A DNA stretch of 64,000 bases from Salinibacterium sp. TMP30 (GCF_038397785.1 NZ_CP151642.1:806001-870000); one strand, 5' to 3'. Shown: positions 35,647-44,895, counted from the stretch's first letter. A program made the numbers and translations. Notes: generated by a model from the letters alone, not told the origin.

Positions 35647-37317
35647 CTACGGTTGGCTGCGAATAATGGACGTGGCGCCGGTATGGTCGCTGACGGTCGT
35701 CTGTTCGTGAGATTCAGCATCCGGATTCGCACCGACGCCTGTGTCGTCGGTACCGAGCACGTTGAGGGTTTCGGTGGGTTCGTCGCGCGTGATCGTTGTC
35801 GCCAGCGGAACCTCTTTTATGAACGCCAACAGCACCGCCGAGAGAAGCACCAGTGGCACCATATAGAGGAACACCGGAGTCAGGGAGTCGTTATAGGCGC
35901 CGACGATGATCCCGCGCACAGCATCCGGAAGGTCACGCACTGCCGCCGGCGTCAACGAGTTCGTGTTGCCTGTGGCACCCGCAGCGGCAGCCGGAAGTCG
36001 TGTGTCAAGGAGTTCGGTGAGGCGAGCGACAAACAGACTGCCGACAACCGCCGTACCCACGGAGGCGCCAATCTGGCGGAAGTAGTTATTCGACGCCGTC
36101 GCGGTACCCACCTGCGAATTCGGGAACGTGTTCTGCACAATCAGCACCAGAATCTGCATGCTCATACCGAGACCCAGCCCCAGCACCGCAAGGTACGAGC
36201 AGAGAATCCAGATCGGCAAATCGGGGGTCATTGTCGAGAGCGAGGAAAGCCCAATCGCGATGAAAATCGCGCCCGTAATCGGAACCCACTTGTAGCGACC
36301 AGTGCGGCTCACCAGCTGCCCAGAACCAACCGAGCTCACCAGCAGCGCAGCCATCATCGGGATCATCAACAGCCCAGCCTGGGTAGCATTCACACCCGTC
36401 ACCATCTGCAGGTAGGTCGGCATGTACGCGATAGCACCAAACATGGCGACACCCGTAATGAGACCGGATGCCGTAGTCAGCATAAAGTTGCGTTCCTTGA
36501 ACATGTGCAATGGCATGATCGGCTCTGCAGCAGCGCGCTCCACCATCACGAAGGAGAAGCCAGCGACGACCGCGAGGGCGCCCAGACCGATGATGATGAG
36601 TGAATCCCAGTCATACTGCGTTCCACCCCACGTTGTGACAAGCACAATCGCCGTCGAGGTGATAGCCAACAAGACCATGCCGGCAACGTCGATAGTGGGC
36701 TTGCGCTTACTCGACTTTGGCAACTTGAGCAGGGTCACGGCAGCGAAAATCGCGAGCGCACCCAGGGGAAGGTTCATCCAGAACGCCCACCGCCATCCGA
36801 TGGACTCCGTGAACCAGCCACCGAGCAGCGGGCCAGCAACACTGGCGAGAGCGAAGACACCGCCGATGGCACCCATGTAGCGGCCGCGCTCGCGAGCAGG
36901 AACCACATCGGCGATGATCGCCTGCGACAGGATCATGAGGCCACCGCCACCAAGACCCTGAACGGCGCGCCCAATTATCAGCCAGGTCATATCGGGGGCA
37001 AGGCCACCGACAACCGAACCAATCATGAAGATGCTGATGGCACCAATGAAGAGGCCTTTGCGACCAACGAGGTCACCAAGCTTTCCGTAGACCGGCATCA
37101 TGATGGTCGACGCCAAAATGTACGCGGTCGTCACCCACAGCATGTGGTTTACACCATTGAGCTCGCCCACAATCGTCGGGAGTGCGGTGCTAAAAATCGT
37201 TTGGTCGAGAGCCGAAAGCAACATGGTGACCATGAGGCCAGCAAACAGGAGCAGAATGCTGCGTTTAGCTGCCGGGTCACTCGTGGTCATGACTTCGGGT
37301 TCGTTCGTAGTTGTCAT
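35647..37317 (-). CDS. DHA2-family MFS multidrug exporter
   Basis: 556 residues, 14 membrane helices, of the EmrB/MDR type. The start LLLFAGLMVTMLLSALDQTIFSTALPTIVGEL and the motif A GKLGDLVGRKG are characteristic, as is GLGLGMSMQILVLIVQNTFPNSQVGTAT in the second half. The C-terminus is a charged, acidic tail of about 55 residues. It starts at 37317 with an ATGA overlap to the TetR gene, so repressor and pump are co-transcribed from the TetR promoter. Substrate unknown. Confidence 0.92.
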   Translation of the reverse strand: MTTTNEPEVMTTSDPAAKRSILLLFAGLMVTMLLSALDQTIFSTALPTIVGELNGVNHMLWVTTAYILASTIMMPVYGKLGDLVGRKGLFIGAISIFMIGSVVGGLAPDMTWLIIGRAVQGLGGGGLMILSQAIIADVVPARERGRYMGAIGGVFALASVAGPLLGGWFTESIGWRWAFWMNLPLGALAIFAAVTLLKLPKSSKRKPTIDVAGMVLLAITSTAIVLVTTWGGTQYDWDSLIIIGLGALAVVAGFSFVMVERAAAEPIMPLHMFKERNFMLTTASGLITGVAMFGAIAYMPTYLQMVTGVNATQAGLLMIPMMAALLVSSVGSGQLVSRTGRYKWVPITGAIFIAIGLSSLSTMTPDLPIWILCSYLAVLGLGLGMSMQILVLIVQNTFPNSQVGTATASNNYFRQIGASVGTAVVGSLFVARLTELLDTRLPAAAAGATGNTNSLTPAAVRDLPDAVRGIIVGAYNDSLTPVFLYMVPLVLLSAVLLAFIKEVPLATTITRDEPTETLNVLGTDDTGVGANPDAESHEQTTVSDHTGATSIIRSQP

Positions 37318-37940
37318 TTCAGGGCTTCTAGGGTTTCTCGTGTAAGTCCGACCGCGCGCAGGTACATGGAGTTGATGTCGGCAGTAGCGCCATCAGCGAT
37401 CCACTCCTTCACGGCGATTCGAACGGATGCGACGCAAGTCGCGACAGCAATCTCGGCGATATGTTCAGGGTCGCGGGGGAGCGTAGCTTCTTGCTTGGTG
37501 AGGAATTCAACAACGGCGGCAGCCATTGTGCTGTTCAGTTGCGTGAACTGGTGAACCTGTCTGCTCAGCAGACGGGGGTTCTCTTTGACGAGAAGCATCC
37601 GCTGAGCTTTGAGGTGAGTTTGTTTGGCCATGGGGCCAAAAATTTGGAACATTGTGGAGACGATCGCGGCAACCAAGTCGTCAGTTTCGGCGGCGGCGAC
37701 ACCAGACGCGATTGCGCGCTGCACTTCGCTCATCTCCTGGATGCCGAGAATGGCATCCTCTTTGCTTTCGAAATAGTTGAAGAACGTGCGCGGTGAGATT
37801 TTGGCGCGCTCGCTGATCATGTCAACAGTGGCGCCATCGAGACCCTCAGCGGTGACGATTTCGACAGCAGCAGTCTCAATACGCAGTCGCGTTTCGAGTC
37901 GTTTGCGGTCGCGAAGACCGAGGGGAACAGTAGCAGGCAC
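37314..37940 (-). CDS. TetR family regulator of the downstream exporter
   Basis: 208 residues. HTH: TAEGLDGATVDMISERAKISPRTFFNYFESKEDAILG. The rest is a helical ligand domain. A GTG start at 37940 lies 9 bases after a perfect inverted repeat, which suggests autorepression of this TetR-MFS operon. The gene overlaps the MFS start by 4 bases. Confidence 0.92.
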   Translation of the reverse strand: MPATVPLGLRDRKRLETRLRIETAAVEIVTAEGLDGATVDMISERAKISPRTFFNYFESKEDAILGIQEMSEVQRAIASGVAAAETDDLVAAIVSTMFQIFGPMAKQTHLKAQRMLLVKENPRLLSRQVHQFTQLNSTMAAAVVEFLTKQEATLPRDPEHIAEIAVATCVASVRIAVKEWIADGATADINSMYLRAVGLTRETLEALK

Positions 37941-37949
37941 TCAGCAATA

Positions 37950-37966
37950 TTTGCAGAGACTGCAAA
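37950..37966. promoter_or_regulatory. operator TTTGCAG-AGA-CTGCAAA before the tetR-MFS operon
   Basis: A perfect 7-base inverted repeat with a 3-base spacer, 9 bases upstream of the tetR start; a third half-site CTGCAAA lies at 37976-37982. An AT-rich AAATAT that could be the -10 box overlaps one arm. Length and symmetry fit TetR-family operators. Confidence 0.65.
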
Positions 37967-38004
37967 AATGCACAACTGCAAAAAGCTGTGAGGATGCTTT
38001 GAGG

Positions 38005-38640
38005 TTAAAGCGCGAGCGACTCGCCAGGCTGCAGCACCGTGAATTCGCCACCATAGCCAGCCATGACATCCGTAATGCGCGCCGCCGCCAGCGAGAGTCC
38101 CTTGTCAGAGAGCACAGCATCGTGGGTCTGAATCGCACGCTGCGGGGCAAGCTCGGCCACATAATCCATGACCTCACTGATCTTCAGCCACGGAGCGCCC
38201 GCAGGAATTGCCGCGCTTGCTACAGGCTTGGGCGGCACCGTGAATGAGTCGCCGCCATACCAAAACTCGCCGTTCACCAGCACCCCCAGATTGTCGATTA
38301 CCGGAATCGATTCGTGGATAACGGCATGCTCGCCACCAAAGAACTCGAGTGTCCACGCACCAACGGTTTCATTCGCGCCGTCGACGACTGTCGTGACGTT
38401 CCAGTCACTGGCAGCGGCCGCGACACCGGCGGGCCCGAAGATGGGCGCATCGGGATTGTTTTCGCGAATGCGCGCAAGTTGTTCGCCAGTCCAGTGGTCG
38501 GGGTGCTGGTGGGTGATCACAATCGCGGTCACGTTCTCGAGTGACGGCAGAGGCTCAGTGAAGCCGCCGGGGTCGATAACGAGGCGTTGGTTCTCGTGTT
38601 CAAGAACGAGGCAGGCGTGCTCATACTTGGTGACGTTCAT
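38005..38640 (-). CDS. MBL-fold metallohydrolase
   Basis: 211 residues. The metal-binding motif is AIVITHQHPDHWTGEQ (HxHxDH); a further Asp in WYGGDSF and His in QTHDAVLS complete the site. It resembles UlaG-type and Zn-dependent hydrolases that act on lactones or phosphodiesters; the substrate is unknown. The start is supported by TAGGCT 6 bases upstream on the minus strand (leaderless). It is divergent from the lipid kinase gene with 67 bases between. Confidence 0.88.
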   Translation of the reverse strand: MNVTKYEHACLVLEHENQRLVIDPGGFTEPLPSLENVTAIVITHQHPDHWTGEQLARIRENNPDAPIFGPAGVAAAASDWNVTTVVDGANETVGAWTLEFFGGEHAVIHESIPVIDNLGVLVNGEFWYGGDSFTVPPKPVASAAIPAGAPWLKISEVMDYVAELAPQRAIQTHDAVLSDKGLSLAAARITDVMAGYGGEFTVLQPGESLAL

Positions 38641-38646
38641 GCCACG

Positions 38647-38652
38647 AGCCTA
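38647..38652 (-). promoter_or_regulatory. -10 box TAGGCT, leaderless start of the MBL gene
   Basis: On the minus strand TAGGCT is followed by 6 bases (CGTGGC) and the ATG at 38640. Confidence 0.45.
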
Positions 38653-38707
38653 GACCGGTGTCGCAGCCGGTGCATCCGGGAGCGGGGTGGTGCGACATAC
38701 TGGGCAC

Positions 38708-39640
38708 GTGGAGTCGATCAAACCCCTTCGTCTTGTTGTTGCCATTAATCCGACTGCGTCTTTTGGCAAAGGCAAGCATGTGGGCCCTCAAGTTGTTGAG
38801 GCGCTGCGTGCGCTCGGCCATGAGGTGACCGCTCTTGAGGAGCCCAACTTTGCGCTGTTGCTGAAGCGCGGCCGTAAAGCTGTTGCCAAGAAGCCGGATG
38901 CTCTGCTCGTTGTTGGCGGTGATGGCATGGTCAATCTCGGCACCAATCTGGTCGCTAAAACGAAGGTGCCCCTCGGCATTATTCCGTCGGGCACCGGCAA
39001 TGATATGGCTCGCGGTTTAGGTATCCCGTTTGATGACACGGATGCCGCTATCGCCAGTATTGTGCGCGGTCTCGCTCGGCCGTCGCGAGCGATCGATGCT
39101 GGCAGTGTCGCCTACGTTGACGACGCTACCGGCACTGCCGCAACCCGCTGGTTTGCGAGCGTGCTATCCGCCGGTTTCGATGCGATTGTCAATGAGCGCG
39201 CCAACCTGATGTCCTGGCCGAAGGGCCCGAGGCGCTACACCGTCGCTCTCATCATTGAGCTGCTGCGTCTGCGCGCCATCAAGTACACGCTCACGATCGA
39301 TGACAGGGTCGTCGAGACCACCGGCGCTCTCATCAGCGTTGGCAATAACGTGTCGCTCGGGGGCGGCATGAAAGTAACACCGAATGCTCTGGTGGATGAC
39401 GGTCTTGCCGACGTTCTTGTTGTCGAAGCTCTCTCGCGGTTGGCTTTCTTGCGCGTCTTCCCGCGCGTATTTAGCGGTAAGCATCTTACTGATCCGCGCG
39501 TCACGGTGTACCGCGCAAAGAACATCCGCATCGAATCTGTGGGCATCACGGCCTATGCCGATGGGGAACGTTTTGCTGCGCTGCCGATCGACATCGAGAT
39601 GGTGCCCGGTGTGCTGAATATTCTCGACCAGAGCCCCTAG
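38708..39640 (+). CDS. diacylglycerol kinase family lipid kinase
   Basis: 310 residues of the DAGK catalytic family (YegS/DgkB-like), which phosphorylates diacylglycerol or related lipids. Visible are RLVVAINPTASFGKGK, the nucleotide loop LLVVGGDGMVNLGTN and IIPSGTGNDMARGLGIP, with the C-terminal YADGERFAALPIDIEMVPG. The start is set at GTG 38708 because a CATACT box ends 6 bases before it; frames reaching further upstream would cover that box. A role in recycling lipid head groups or phosphatidylinositol mannoside synthesis is possible. Confidence 0.9.
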   Translation: MESIKPLRLVVAINPTASFGKGKHVGPQVVEALRALGHEVTALEEPNFALLLKRGRKAVAKKPDALLVVGGDGMVNLGTNLVAKTKVPLGIIPSGTGNDMARGLGIPFDDTDAAIASIVRGLARPSRAIDAGSVAYVDDATGTAATRWFASVLSAGFDAIVNERANLMSWPKGPRRYTVALIIELLRLRAIKYTLTIDDRVVETTGALISVGNNVSLGGGMKVTPNALVDDGLADVLVVEALSRLAFLRVFPRVFSGKHLTDPRVTVYRAKNIRIESVGITAYADGERFAALPIDIEMVPGVLNILDQSP

Positions 39641-40105
39641 CTACGATTCAGGCGTTGGCGCATCTGTCGCGATGCAGGCGTAGTCCGTCATCAGCACACC
39701 CTCATCGGTGCTGCGTTCGGAGATGATGAACTCTTGGTCGGGGCGAGCGCCTTCAGTAACAGTCTCTTTGAAGGCGGCAAACGTCTCAGAACAGGATGAC
39801 GAGACAGCGTTTTGCACACCGCCAGCTTCGCTAATTCCTGCCTTCGTCAGTTCTCCCTTAGCAATCACGATGTGGGTGTGGTCGGCGGTGCAGGGGGTGA
39901 CTTCTGCTTCACTGAGGTTGCTGCCGTCAACAAAGCTGAAGCAGTCGCCAACAAGCAGTTCGGTCGAGCCGATGACGGTCGGCTCAAGAACCTGACCGTT
40001 GTCGTCACGGGGAATCTCCGGGTAGAGAAGCGAGCACCCGGCGACGGCGGCGAGCAGGGCCGTCGCGAGGAGTGCCGCACTGGTGGCACGCGTGGTAACA
40101 GTCAA
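39641..40105 (-). CDS. septum-formation-like lipoprotein
   Basis: 154 residues. Signal TRATSAALLATALLAAVAGC with a lipobox VAGC, so the mature protein is anchored on the membrane outside. The body has VGDCFSFVDG, VTPCTADHTHIVIAKGEL and a second cysteine pair (SSSCSETF, TDYACIAT), the layout of the actinobacterial 'septum formation' family domain; the name comes from one member and the role is unproven. TTG start at 40105 with AGGA 7 bases upstream. Its 3' end directly abuts the convergent lipid kinase gene. Confidence 0.75.
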   Translation of the reverse strand: MTVTTRATSAALLATALLAAVAGCSLLYPEIPRDDNGQVLEPTVIGSTELLVGDCFSFVDGSNLSEAEVTPCTADHTHIVIAKGELTKAGISEAGGVQNAVSSSCSETFAAFKETVTEGARPDQEFIISERSTDEGVLMTDYACIATDAPTPES

Positions 40106-40185
40106 GAGTGTTCCTGTGGTTCAGAATTGGTGGTGGTGGAAAAAAATGCCCCAAAGTTGTGGCATACTTTTCTAGTTGTTGTGAC

Positions 40186-40258
40186 GGCCCCATCGTACAG
40201 AGGCCTAGTACGCCGCCCTCTCACGGCGGTAACGCGGGTTCGAATCCCGCTGGGGTCA
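40186..40258 (+). tRNA. tRNA-Glu (CTC)
   Basis: 73 bases: acceptor GGCCCCA/TGGGGTC, anticodon stem CCGCC/GGCGG with loop CTCTCAC (anticodon CTC), T arm GCGGG/CCCGC with TTCGAAT, discriminator A. No CCA is encoded. Confidence 0.96.
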
Positions 40259-40265
40259 CAGTAGC

Positions 40266-40305
40266 AAAGTTCCGGTCATGTTCGTGTGAACAAGGCCGGG
40301 ACTTT
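40266..40305 (+). terminator. long hairpin after tRNA-Glu
   Basis: AAAGTTCCGGTC (40266-40277) pairs with GGCCGGGACTTT (40294-40305) with two G-T pairs, and inside TGTTC pairs with GAACA around GTGT. It begins 8 bases after the tRNA. Confidence 0.75.
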
Positions 40306-40394
40306 CGTCGTTAACGGGTGACCAATTCAGGGATCTGGTTCAGCGGTCTGGGCGCAGCGCTTGGCCGGGACAATACCCGGTCGCCGCTGGTGTT

Positions 40395-40936
40395 CTAGCG
40401 CGTGAGCGCTGCATCGATCGCAGCGGGCAAGTCCTCGAGTCGCTCAATCGCGACAGGTTGGTCGTTGACAAAAAACGTGGGGGTACTACTTACACCCAAC
40501 TCAACACCTGCGGTAAAGTCTGCTTCCTTGTGTTTCGAAGAGGTGCTGATACATGCCCTCAAATTGGCCCTGCTGGGCGGCAGCTTCTGCAGCAATTGCC
40601 GCATCCATCCCACTGCGATGAATGGGCAGCGGAAAGTAGCGCACGACATAATTGATCTCACCGTCGTACACGGCACGCAGTTCTTCAACGAAGGGGTGGA
40701 AGTAGGCACACGCTTCGCACTCGAAGTCGAGGAACTCGACCACAGTGACAGCAGCCGGCCCCACCTCGTCGATGTAGCGCGAGTCGCTGGCAACCGCGGA
40801 TGCGCGGGGTTGCGCCGCCGACCCATCGCTCGGCCTCTCACCGGCTGTCACTACCACCGTCGTTGACATAGACGAAGACGAACGCTGCGACGAGGGCAAA
40901 GAGCCCAAACGCGGCAAAAATGGGGAGAAAGCACAC
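40395..40936 (-). pseudogene. decayed DsbA/thioredoxin-fold protein with two frameshifts
   Basis: Three frames carry successive parts of one membrane-anchored DsbA-type thiol oxidoreductase. A membrane anchor (LPIFAAFGLFALVAAFVFVYVNDGG) runs from a GTG at 40936 to a TGA at 40838. The thioredoxin domain with VEFLDFECEACAYFHPF (CxxC) and YVVRYFPLPIH lies one frame over and stops at 40501. The C-terminal EADFTAGVELGVSSTPTFFVNDQPVAI lies in the third frame and stops at 40395. Compared with intact family members about 40 residues of the helical insert are also missing at the second junction, so real decay is more likely than a sequencing error. The cis-Pro loop (STPTFF) is intact. It sits between tRNA-Glu and the divergent riboswitch-terC unit. 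Confidence 0.78.
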
Positions 40937-40957
40937 AGCCCGCAGGAGTGCGTCGGT

Positions 40958-40963
40958 TATGAT
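40958..40963 (+). promoter_or_regulatory. -10 box TATGAT of the riboswitch-terC transcript
   Basis: TATGAT ends 8 bases before the first pair of the aptamer P1 stem (40972), which places the transcription start right at the riboswitch. A clear -35 box is not seen. Confidence 0.5.
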
Positions 40964-40969
40964 TGGGGA

Positions 40970-41078
40970 CGCGAAGGGGAGTATCCCACCTCGTTGTACT
41001 CGTCAATACGACCCACTCAGTAGTGGCTCCGGGGCAACGGCATCCATAATTCTTGCGGATGCGGGAGAGACTTTCGAT
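40970..41078 (+). ncRNA. yybP-ykoY manganese riboswitch
   Basis: The conserved yybP-ykoY features occur in order. CGAAGG with GGGGAGTA (40972-40983) forms P1 and the L1 loop, CGTCAATACG (41001-41010) is the L3 segment, CCAC/GTGG forms an inner stem, CTCCGGGGCAACG pairs through CAACG with the earlier CGTTG, GCATCC/GGATGC makes a further hairpin, and GGGAGAGACTTTCG (41063-41076) closes P1 (CGAAGG with CTTTCG). This class senses Mn2+ and switches on manganese exporters. The gene downstream, terC, is a frequent member of its regulon. Confidence 0.9.
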
Positions 41079-41112
41079 ACTTGCAGTGCCTCGAAACCGT
41101 GATTGGATTTCC

Positions 41113-42114
41113 TTGACTACCCTGCCGATCTGGTTTGAAGCAGCTTCCCTATCGGTTCTGCTGCTGATTCTTGCAGCGGACCTGATCCTGGCCTACAAAC
41201 GCCCGCACATTCCCAGCACTCGCGAGTCCGCACTGTGGGTGGGCTTCTACGTGAGCCTCGCGCTCATTTTCGCCCTCATGATGTTCCTGCTCGGCGACGT
41301 AGAGCAAGCCGGGCAATTCATTGCCGGTTGGGTCACCGAATACAGTCTCTCGATTGACAATCTCTTTGTGTTCGTGCTCATCATGGCTCGCTTCTCGGTG
41401 CCGCGAAAGTACCAGCAAGAGGTGCTGATGGTGGGTATCCTGATCGCGTTAGTGCTCCGCGGAATCTTTATTCTGCTCGGTGCACAACTGATCGAGAACT
41501 TCAGCTTCATCTTCTACATTTTCGGTGCGTTCCTGCTCTACACGGCGATTCGCCAAGTGTTTGAGGACCACGCCAGCATGGAAGAGACCGAAAGCGGAAT
41601 CATCCTGTTCTTGCGCAAGCACATCAACATTTCGCCGGAGTTCGACGGCGGCAAAATACGCACCGTGATCGACGGTAAAAAGATCTTCACACCGATCCTT
41701 GTCGTATTTGTGGCTCTCGGCATCACTGACCTCGTTTTCGCGATTGACTCGATCCCGGCGATCTTCGGCATCACCACCGACCCGTTCATCGTATTCACGG
41801 CCAACATTTTCGCCCTCATGGGCCTGCGCCAGCTCTACTTCTTGCTCGGTGACCTCATCGACAAACTCGAATACCTGCACTACGGCATCGCCTTCGTACT
41901 CGGGTTTATCGGTGTGAAACTGTTCCTGCACGCGCTGCACGTTAACGAACTGCCGTTTATCAACGGGGGAGAGCCAGTGCTGTGGGCGCCCGAAATCAGC
42001 ACGTGGGTGTCGCTCATCGTGATTCTTGTGTCGATGGCCGTCGCAGTGGTCGCGAGCCTCGCGAAGATCAGTCGCGACAAGAGGCGCACACCCGCCGACA
42101 TCGACAGCAAGTAG
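41113..42114 (+). CDS. TerC family membrane protein, probable Mn exporter
   Basis: 333 residues with nine or so membrane helices. The family hallmarks are the acidic membrane motifs EYSLSIDNLFVFVLIM and TDLVFAIDSIPAIFGIT, plus LFLRKHINISPEF in a long central loop and LEYLHYGIAFVLGFIGVKL near the end. TerC proteins (Alx, MeeF/MeeY) export manganese, in some cases to load secreted enzymes. The upstream yybP-ykoY riboswitch makes this role likely here. The start is taken as TTG 41113 (MTTLPIWFEAA), which matches the usual N-terminus; a frame from 41053 would begin inside the aptamer. Confidence 0.9.
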   Translation: MTTLPIWFEAASLSVLLLILAADLILAYKRPHIPSTRESALWVGFYVSLALIFALMMFLLGDVEQAGQFIAGWVTEYSLSIDNLFVFVLIMARFSVPRKYQQEVLMVGILIALVLRGIFILLGAQLIENFSFIFYIFGAFLLYTAIRQVFEDHASMEETESGIILFLRKHINISPEFDGGKIRTVIDGKKIFTPILVVFVALGITDLVFAIDSIPAIFGITTDPFIVFTANIFALMGLRQLYFLLGDLIDKLEYLHYGIAFVLGFIGVKLFLHALHVNELPFINGGEPVLWAPEISTWVSLIVILVSMAVAVVASLAKISRDKRRTPADIDSK

Positions 42115-42180
42115 CTGCCGTCGCGCGGTGCAGCGCCCCGAGCACTAGCTCACACTGCGAGCACCGCGCTCCCCTGAGCG

Positions 42181-43266
42181 TTAGACGGTGACGAGTCGCG
42201 ACTGGGCGAGACGCTCGGCCGCATCCAACGTCGTGATGCCCTGAGCGGCAGCATCGCGGAAGATTGCCGCAACAGTGTCGCCGATTGCTTCAACGCGCTG
42301 AGCAATAGCATCCGCATCCGCGTCAGGGGCTGATGCCATGTCGAGGTAGATCACACCGCCACCGTTCACCACAAAGTCGGGTGCCCACAGAATGCCGCGC
42401 TCGGCGAGTGCTTCGGCACCATCATTCTGAGCGAGCTGATTGTTAGCTGCACCCACCACACCGCTGACGTTGAGTTCACGGATGACGCGGGGGCTGAGAG
42501 CGCCGCCCATTCCACACGGAACGTAGATGTCGGCAACCACGCTGTGAGCCTCATCGGCGTCAACCCAATTGGCGTCAAGCTCGGCGGCGAGCAGCTTACG
42601 GTCGAGGTTCACATCGGTAACGGTGAGCACAGCGCCCGCTGCCGTGAGCGAGCGAGCGAGTCGTCCACCGACCTGGCCGAGTCCAGAAATGACGAGGTGA
42701 CGCCCGGCAACATCGCGAGTGCCGAACAAAGCTTCGCAGGTGGCAAGAATGCTTGCGTGCACCCCGGCGGCAGTAGCATCCGCAGGTTCACCGGCGCCGC
42801 CCTGATCGGCGGGCAGGCCACAGACGTGCTCGGTGCGCTCGGCGACGACAGACATCAGTTCGGCGCTCGTGCCCACATCTTCGGCGGTCATGTACGCGCC
42901 GTTGAGGCTTTCGATGGCGTCGCCGAGGTCGAGCATTGCGGCACGCTTCTGCTCGGCTGTGAGCACAACGCCCATCGGGATGTGGATGACCGACTTGCCG
43001 CCACCACGATTGAGCCCGGCGGCAGAGTTCTTGAGCGTCATCGCGGCAGAGAGTCGCAGCGAGTCTGCGACGGCATCCGTCCAGTGTGGGTAATTCCACA
43101 TCCGCGCACCGCCGAGAGCCTGACCGAGGACGGTGGAATGGACAGCGACACTAATAACGAGGCCGGAACGTTTACCCGTAGAAACGAGCACGTTCTCGTG
43201 GGTGAATTCCGCATTTTCGATTGCGGATACCGGTGCTTCCAACGTCGTTGACGGTTGCATGATCAT
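42181..43266 (-). CDS. Glu/Leu/Phe/Val-family amino acid dehydrogenase
   Basis: 361 residues. GQALGGARMWNY, the catalytic Lys in AMTLKNSAAGLNRGGGKSVIHIP, the Asp in TAEDVGTS and the Rossmann motif VISGLGQVGGRLARSL place it with the leucine/valine dehydrogenases rather than hexameric Glu dehydrogenase. It deaminates a branched or aromatic amino acid with NAD. ATG 43266 has GGAGAAG 5 bases upstream; a frame to 43314 has no ribosome site. It is divergent from leuC, which makes leucine, by 168 bases; leucine as substrate would fit but is not shown. The gap between them shows a TAGACT box at 43373-43378 that may serve leuC. Confidence 0.88.
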   Translation of the reverse strand: MIMQPSTTLEAPVSAIENAEFTHENVLVSTGKRSGLVISVAVHSTVLGQALGGARMWNYPHWTDAVADSLRLSAAMTLKNSAAGLNRGGGKSVIHIPMGVVLTAEQKRAAMLDLGDAIESLNGAYMTAEDVGTSAELMSVVAERTEHVCGLPADQGGAGEPADATAAGVHASILATCEALFGTRDVAGRHLVISGLGQVGGRLARSLTAAGAVLTVTDVNLDRKLLAAELDANWVDADEAHSVVADIYVPCGMGGALSPRVIRELNVSGVVGAANNQLAQNDGAEALAERGILWAPDFVVNGGGVIYLDMASAPDADADAIAQRVEAIGDTVAAIFRDAAAQGITTLDAAERLAQSRLVTV

Positions 43267-43434
43267 GGACTTCTCCTGCTTTTGGGCCTTGTGGGCAAAA
43301 CAACAAAATGGCAAGTGGTGGTAGCGCGAGGGTGGTGCGCTGAGGTCAGCCTACCGCCGAGTCATACAGAAGTAGACTAGAGAGATTGAGCCGCGCAGTT
43401 TACGGCGCGATCATTGATCTGAAAGAGGTGCGCG

Positions 43435-44895
43435 ATGGGCAAGACCCTGGCAGAGAAAGTGTGGGACGACCATCTCGTCGTCACGGGGGCAGACGGCACC
43501 CCAGACCTCATCTACATTGACCTTCACCTTGTGCACGAAGTCACAAGCCCTCAAGCATTTGACGGACTTCGGATGGCCGGCCGCCCTGTTCGCCGCCCCG
43601 ACCTCACCATTGCAACCGAAGACCACAACACCCCAACGCTGGCTATCGACAAGCCAATCGCCGACCTCACGAGTCGCACCCAGATCGATACTCTGCGCAA
43701 CAACGCGAAAGAGTTCGGCGTGCGACTGCACTCGCTCGGCGACATTGAACAGGGAATCGTTCACGTTGTTGGCCCGCAGCTGGGCCTCACCATGCCCGGC
43801 ATCACCGTCGTCTGCGGCGATTCGCACACCAGTACCCACGGTGCCTTCGGTGCGATGGCCTTCGGAATCGGCACGAGCGAAGTCGAGCATGTGCTCGCCA
43901 CCCAAACCCTTCCGCTCAAAGCCTTCAAGACAATGGCAATCACCGTTGATGGCGAGTTGCGCCCCGGCGTGACCGCAAAAGACATCATCCTTGCCGTCAT
44001 CGCGCAGATCGGAACCGGCGGTGGCCAAGGCTACGTGCTCGAATTCCGCGGCAGCGCCATCCGCTCCCTCTCTATGGAGGGCCGCATGACGATCTGCAAC
44101 ATGTCGATCGAAGCTGGCGCCCGTGCGGGCATGATCGCACCCGACCAGATCACCTACGACTACCTCAAGGGGCGCCCACATGCGCCAGAAGGTGCCGACT
44201 GGGATGCCGCCATCGAGTACTGGAACACGCTCGCCACTGATGACGATGCCGTCTTCGATGCCGAAGTCTTCCTCGATGCGAACACCCTTGAACCTTTCGT
44301 CACGTGGGGCACCAACCCCGGCCAGGGCGTTTCGCTCAGTAACAACGTTCCCATCCCCGCTGAGATCGCCGACGCTAATGAACGAGCCTCCGCCGAACGG
44401 GCAATCGAATACATGGCGCTCGACGCAGGCATGCCCATGAAAGACATCCGAGTGGATGCCGTCTTCATGGGGTCGTGTACCAACAGCCGCGTTGAAGACT
44501 TGCGTGCGTTCGCCTCGATCATTCAGGGCCGCAAAAAAGCCGACCACGTTCGTGTCATGGTCGTTCCTGGCTCAGCCCGTGTGCGCCTCGAAGCAGAAGC
44601 TGAAGGCATCGACAAGATCGTCGAAGAATTTGGTGCCGAATGGCGCTTTGCCGGCTGCTCGATGTGTCTCGGAATGAACCCCGACCAGTTGGCTCCGGGG
44701 GAGCGCTGCGCATCAACAAGCAACCGCAACTTCGAGGGCCGCCAGGGCAAAGGTGGGCGCACGCATCTCGTATCTCCACTCGTTGCCGCAGCCACCGCCA
44801 TCCGTGGGACCTTATCGAGCCCGTGGGATCTCGACAACAGCCCACTGCCTGAGCAAGTTGTTTCGACCAGCACTACCGCAGAGGAGTCGCGCTAA
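43435..44895 (+). CDS. leuC: 3-isopropylmalate dehydratase large subunit
   Basis: 486 residues of the aconitase family. The three cluster cysteines are found in [13 protein letters not shown] and [42 protein letters not shown] is the active-site signature. With LeuD it isomerises isopropylmalate. AGAGGTG lies 6 bases before the ATG. Its stop shares a base with the leuD start (TAATG). Confidence 0.97.
   Translation: MGKTLAEKVWDDHLVVTGADGTPDLIYIDLHLVHEVTSPQAFDGLRMAGRPVRRPDLTIATEDHNTPTLAIDKPIADLTSRTQIDTLRNNAKEFGVRLHSLGDIEQGIVHVVGPQLGLTMPGITVVCGDSHTSTHGAFGAMAFGIGTSEVEHVLATQTLPLKAFKTMAITVDGELRPGVTAKDIILAVIAQIGTGGGQGYVLEFRGSAIRSLSMEGRMTICNMSIEAGARAGMIAPDQITYDYLKGRPHAPEGADWDAAIEYWNTLATDDDAVFDAEVFLDANTLEPFVTWGTNPGQGVSLSNNVPIPAEIADANERASAERAIEYMALDAGMPMKDIRVDAVFMGSCTNSRVEDLRAFASIIQGRKKADHVRVMVVPGSARVRLEAEAEGIDKIVEEFGAEWRFAGCSMCLGMNPDQLAPGERCASTSNRNFEGRQGKGGRTHLVSPLVAAATAIRGTLSSPWDLDNSPLPEQVVSTSTTAEESR

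Noticed and set aside
35653-36603. Plus-strand frame of 316 residues opposite the second MFS gene
   Set aside because: It is His/Arg-rich and lies fully antisense to a strong 14-helix transporter; this is the usual high-GC shadow frame.
40144-40164. Inverted repeat ATGCC...GGCAT before tRNA-Glu as a terminator
   Set aside because: It lies upstream of the tRNA and after no gene on that strand; it is short and probably part of the promoter region or chance.
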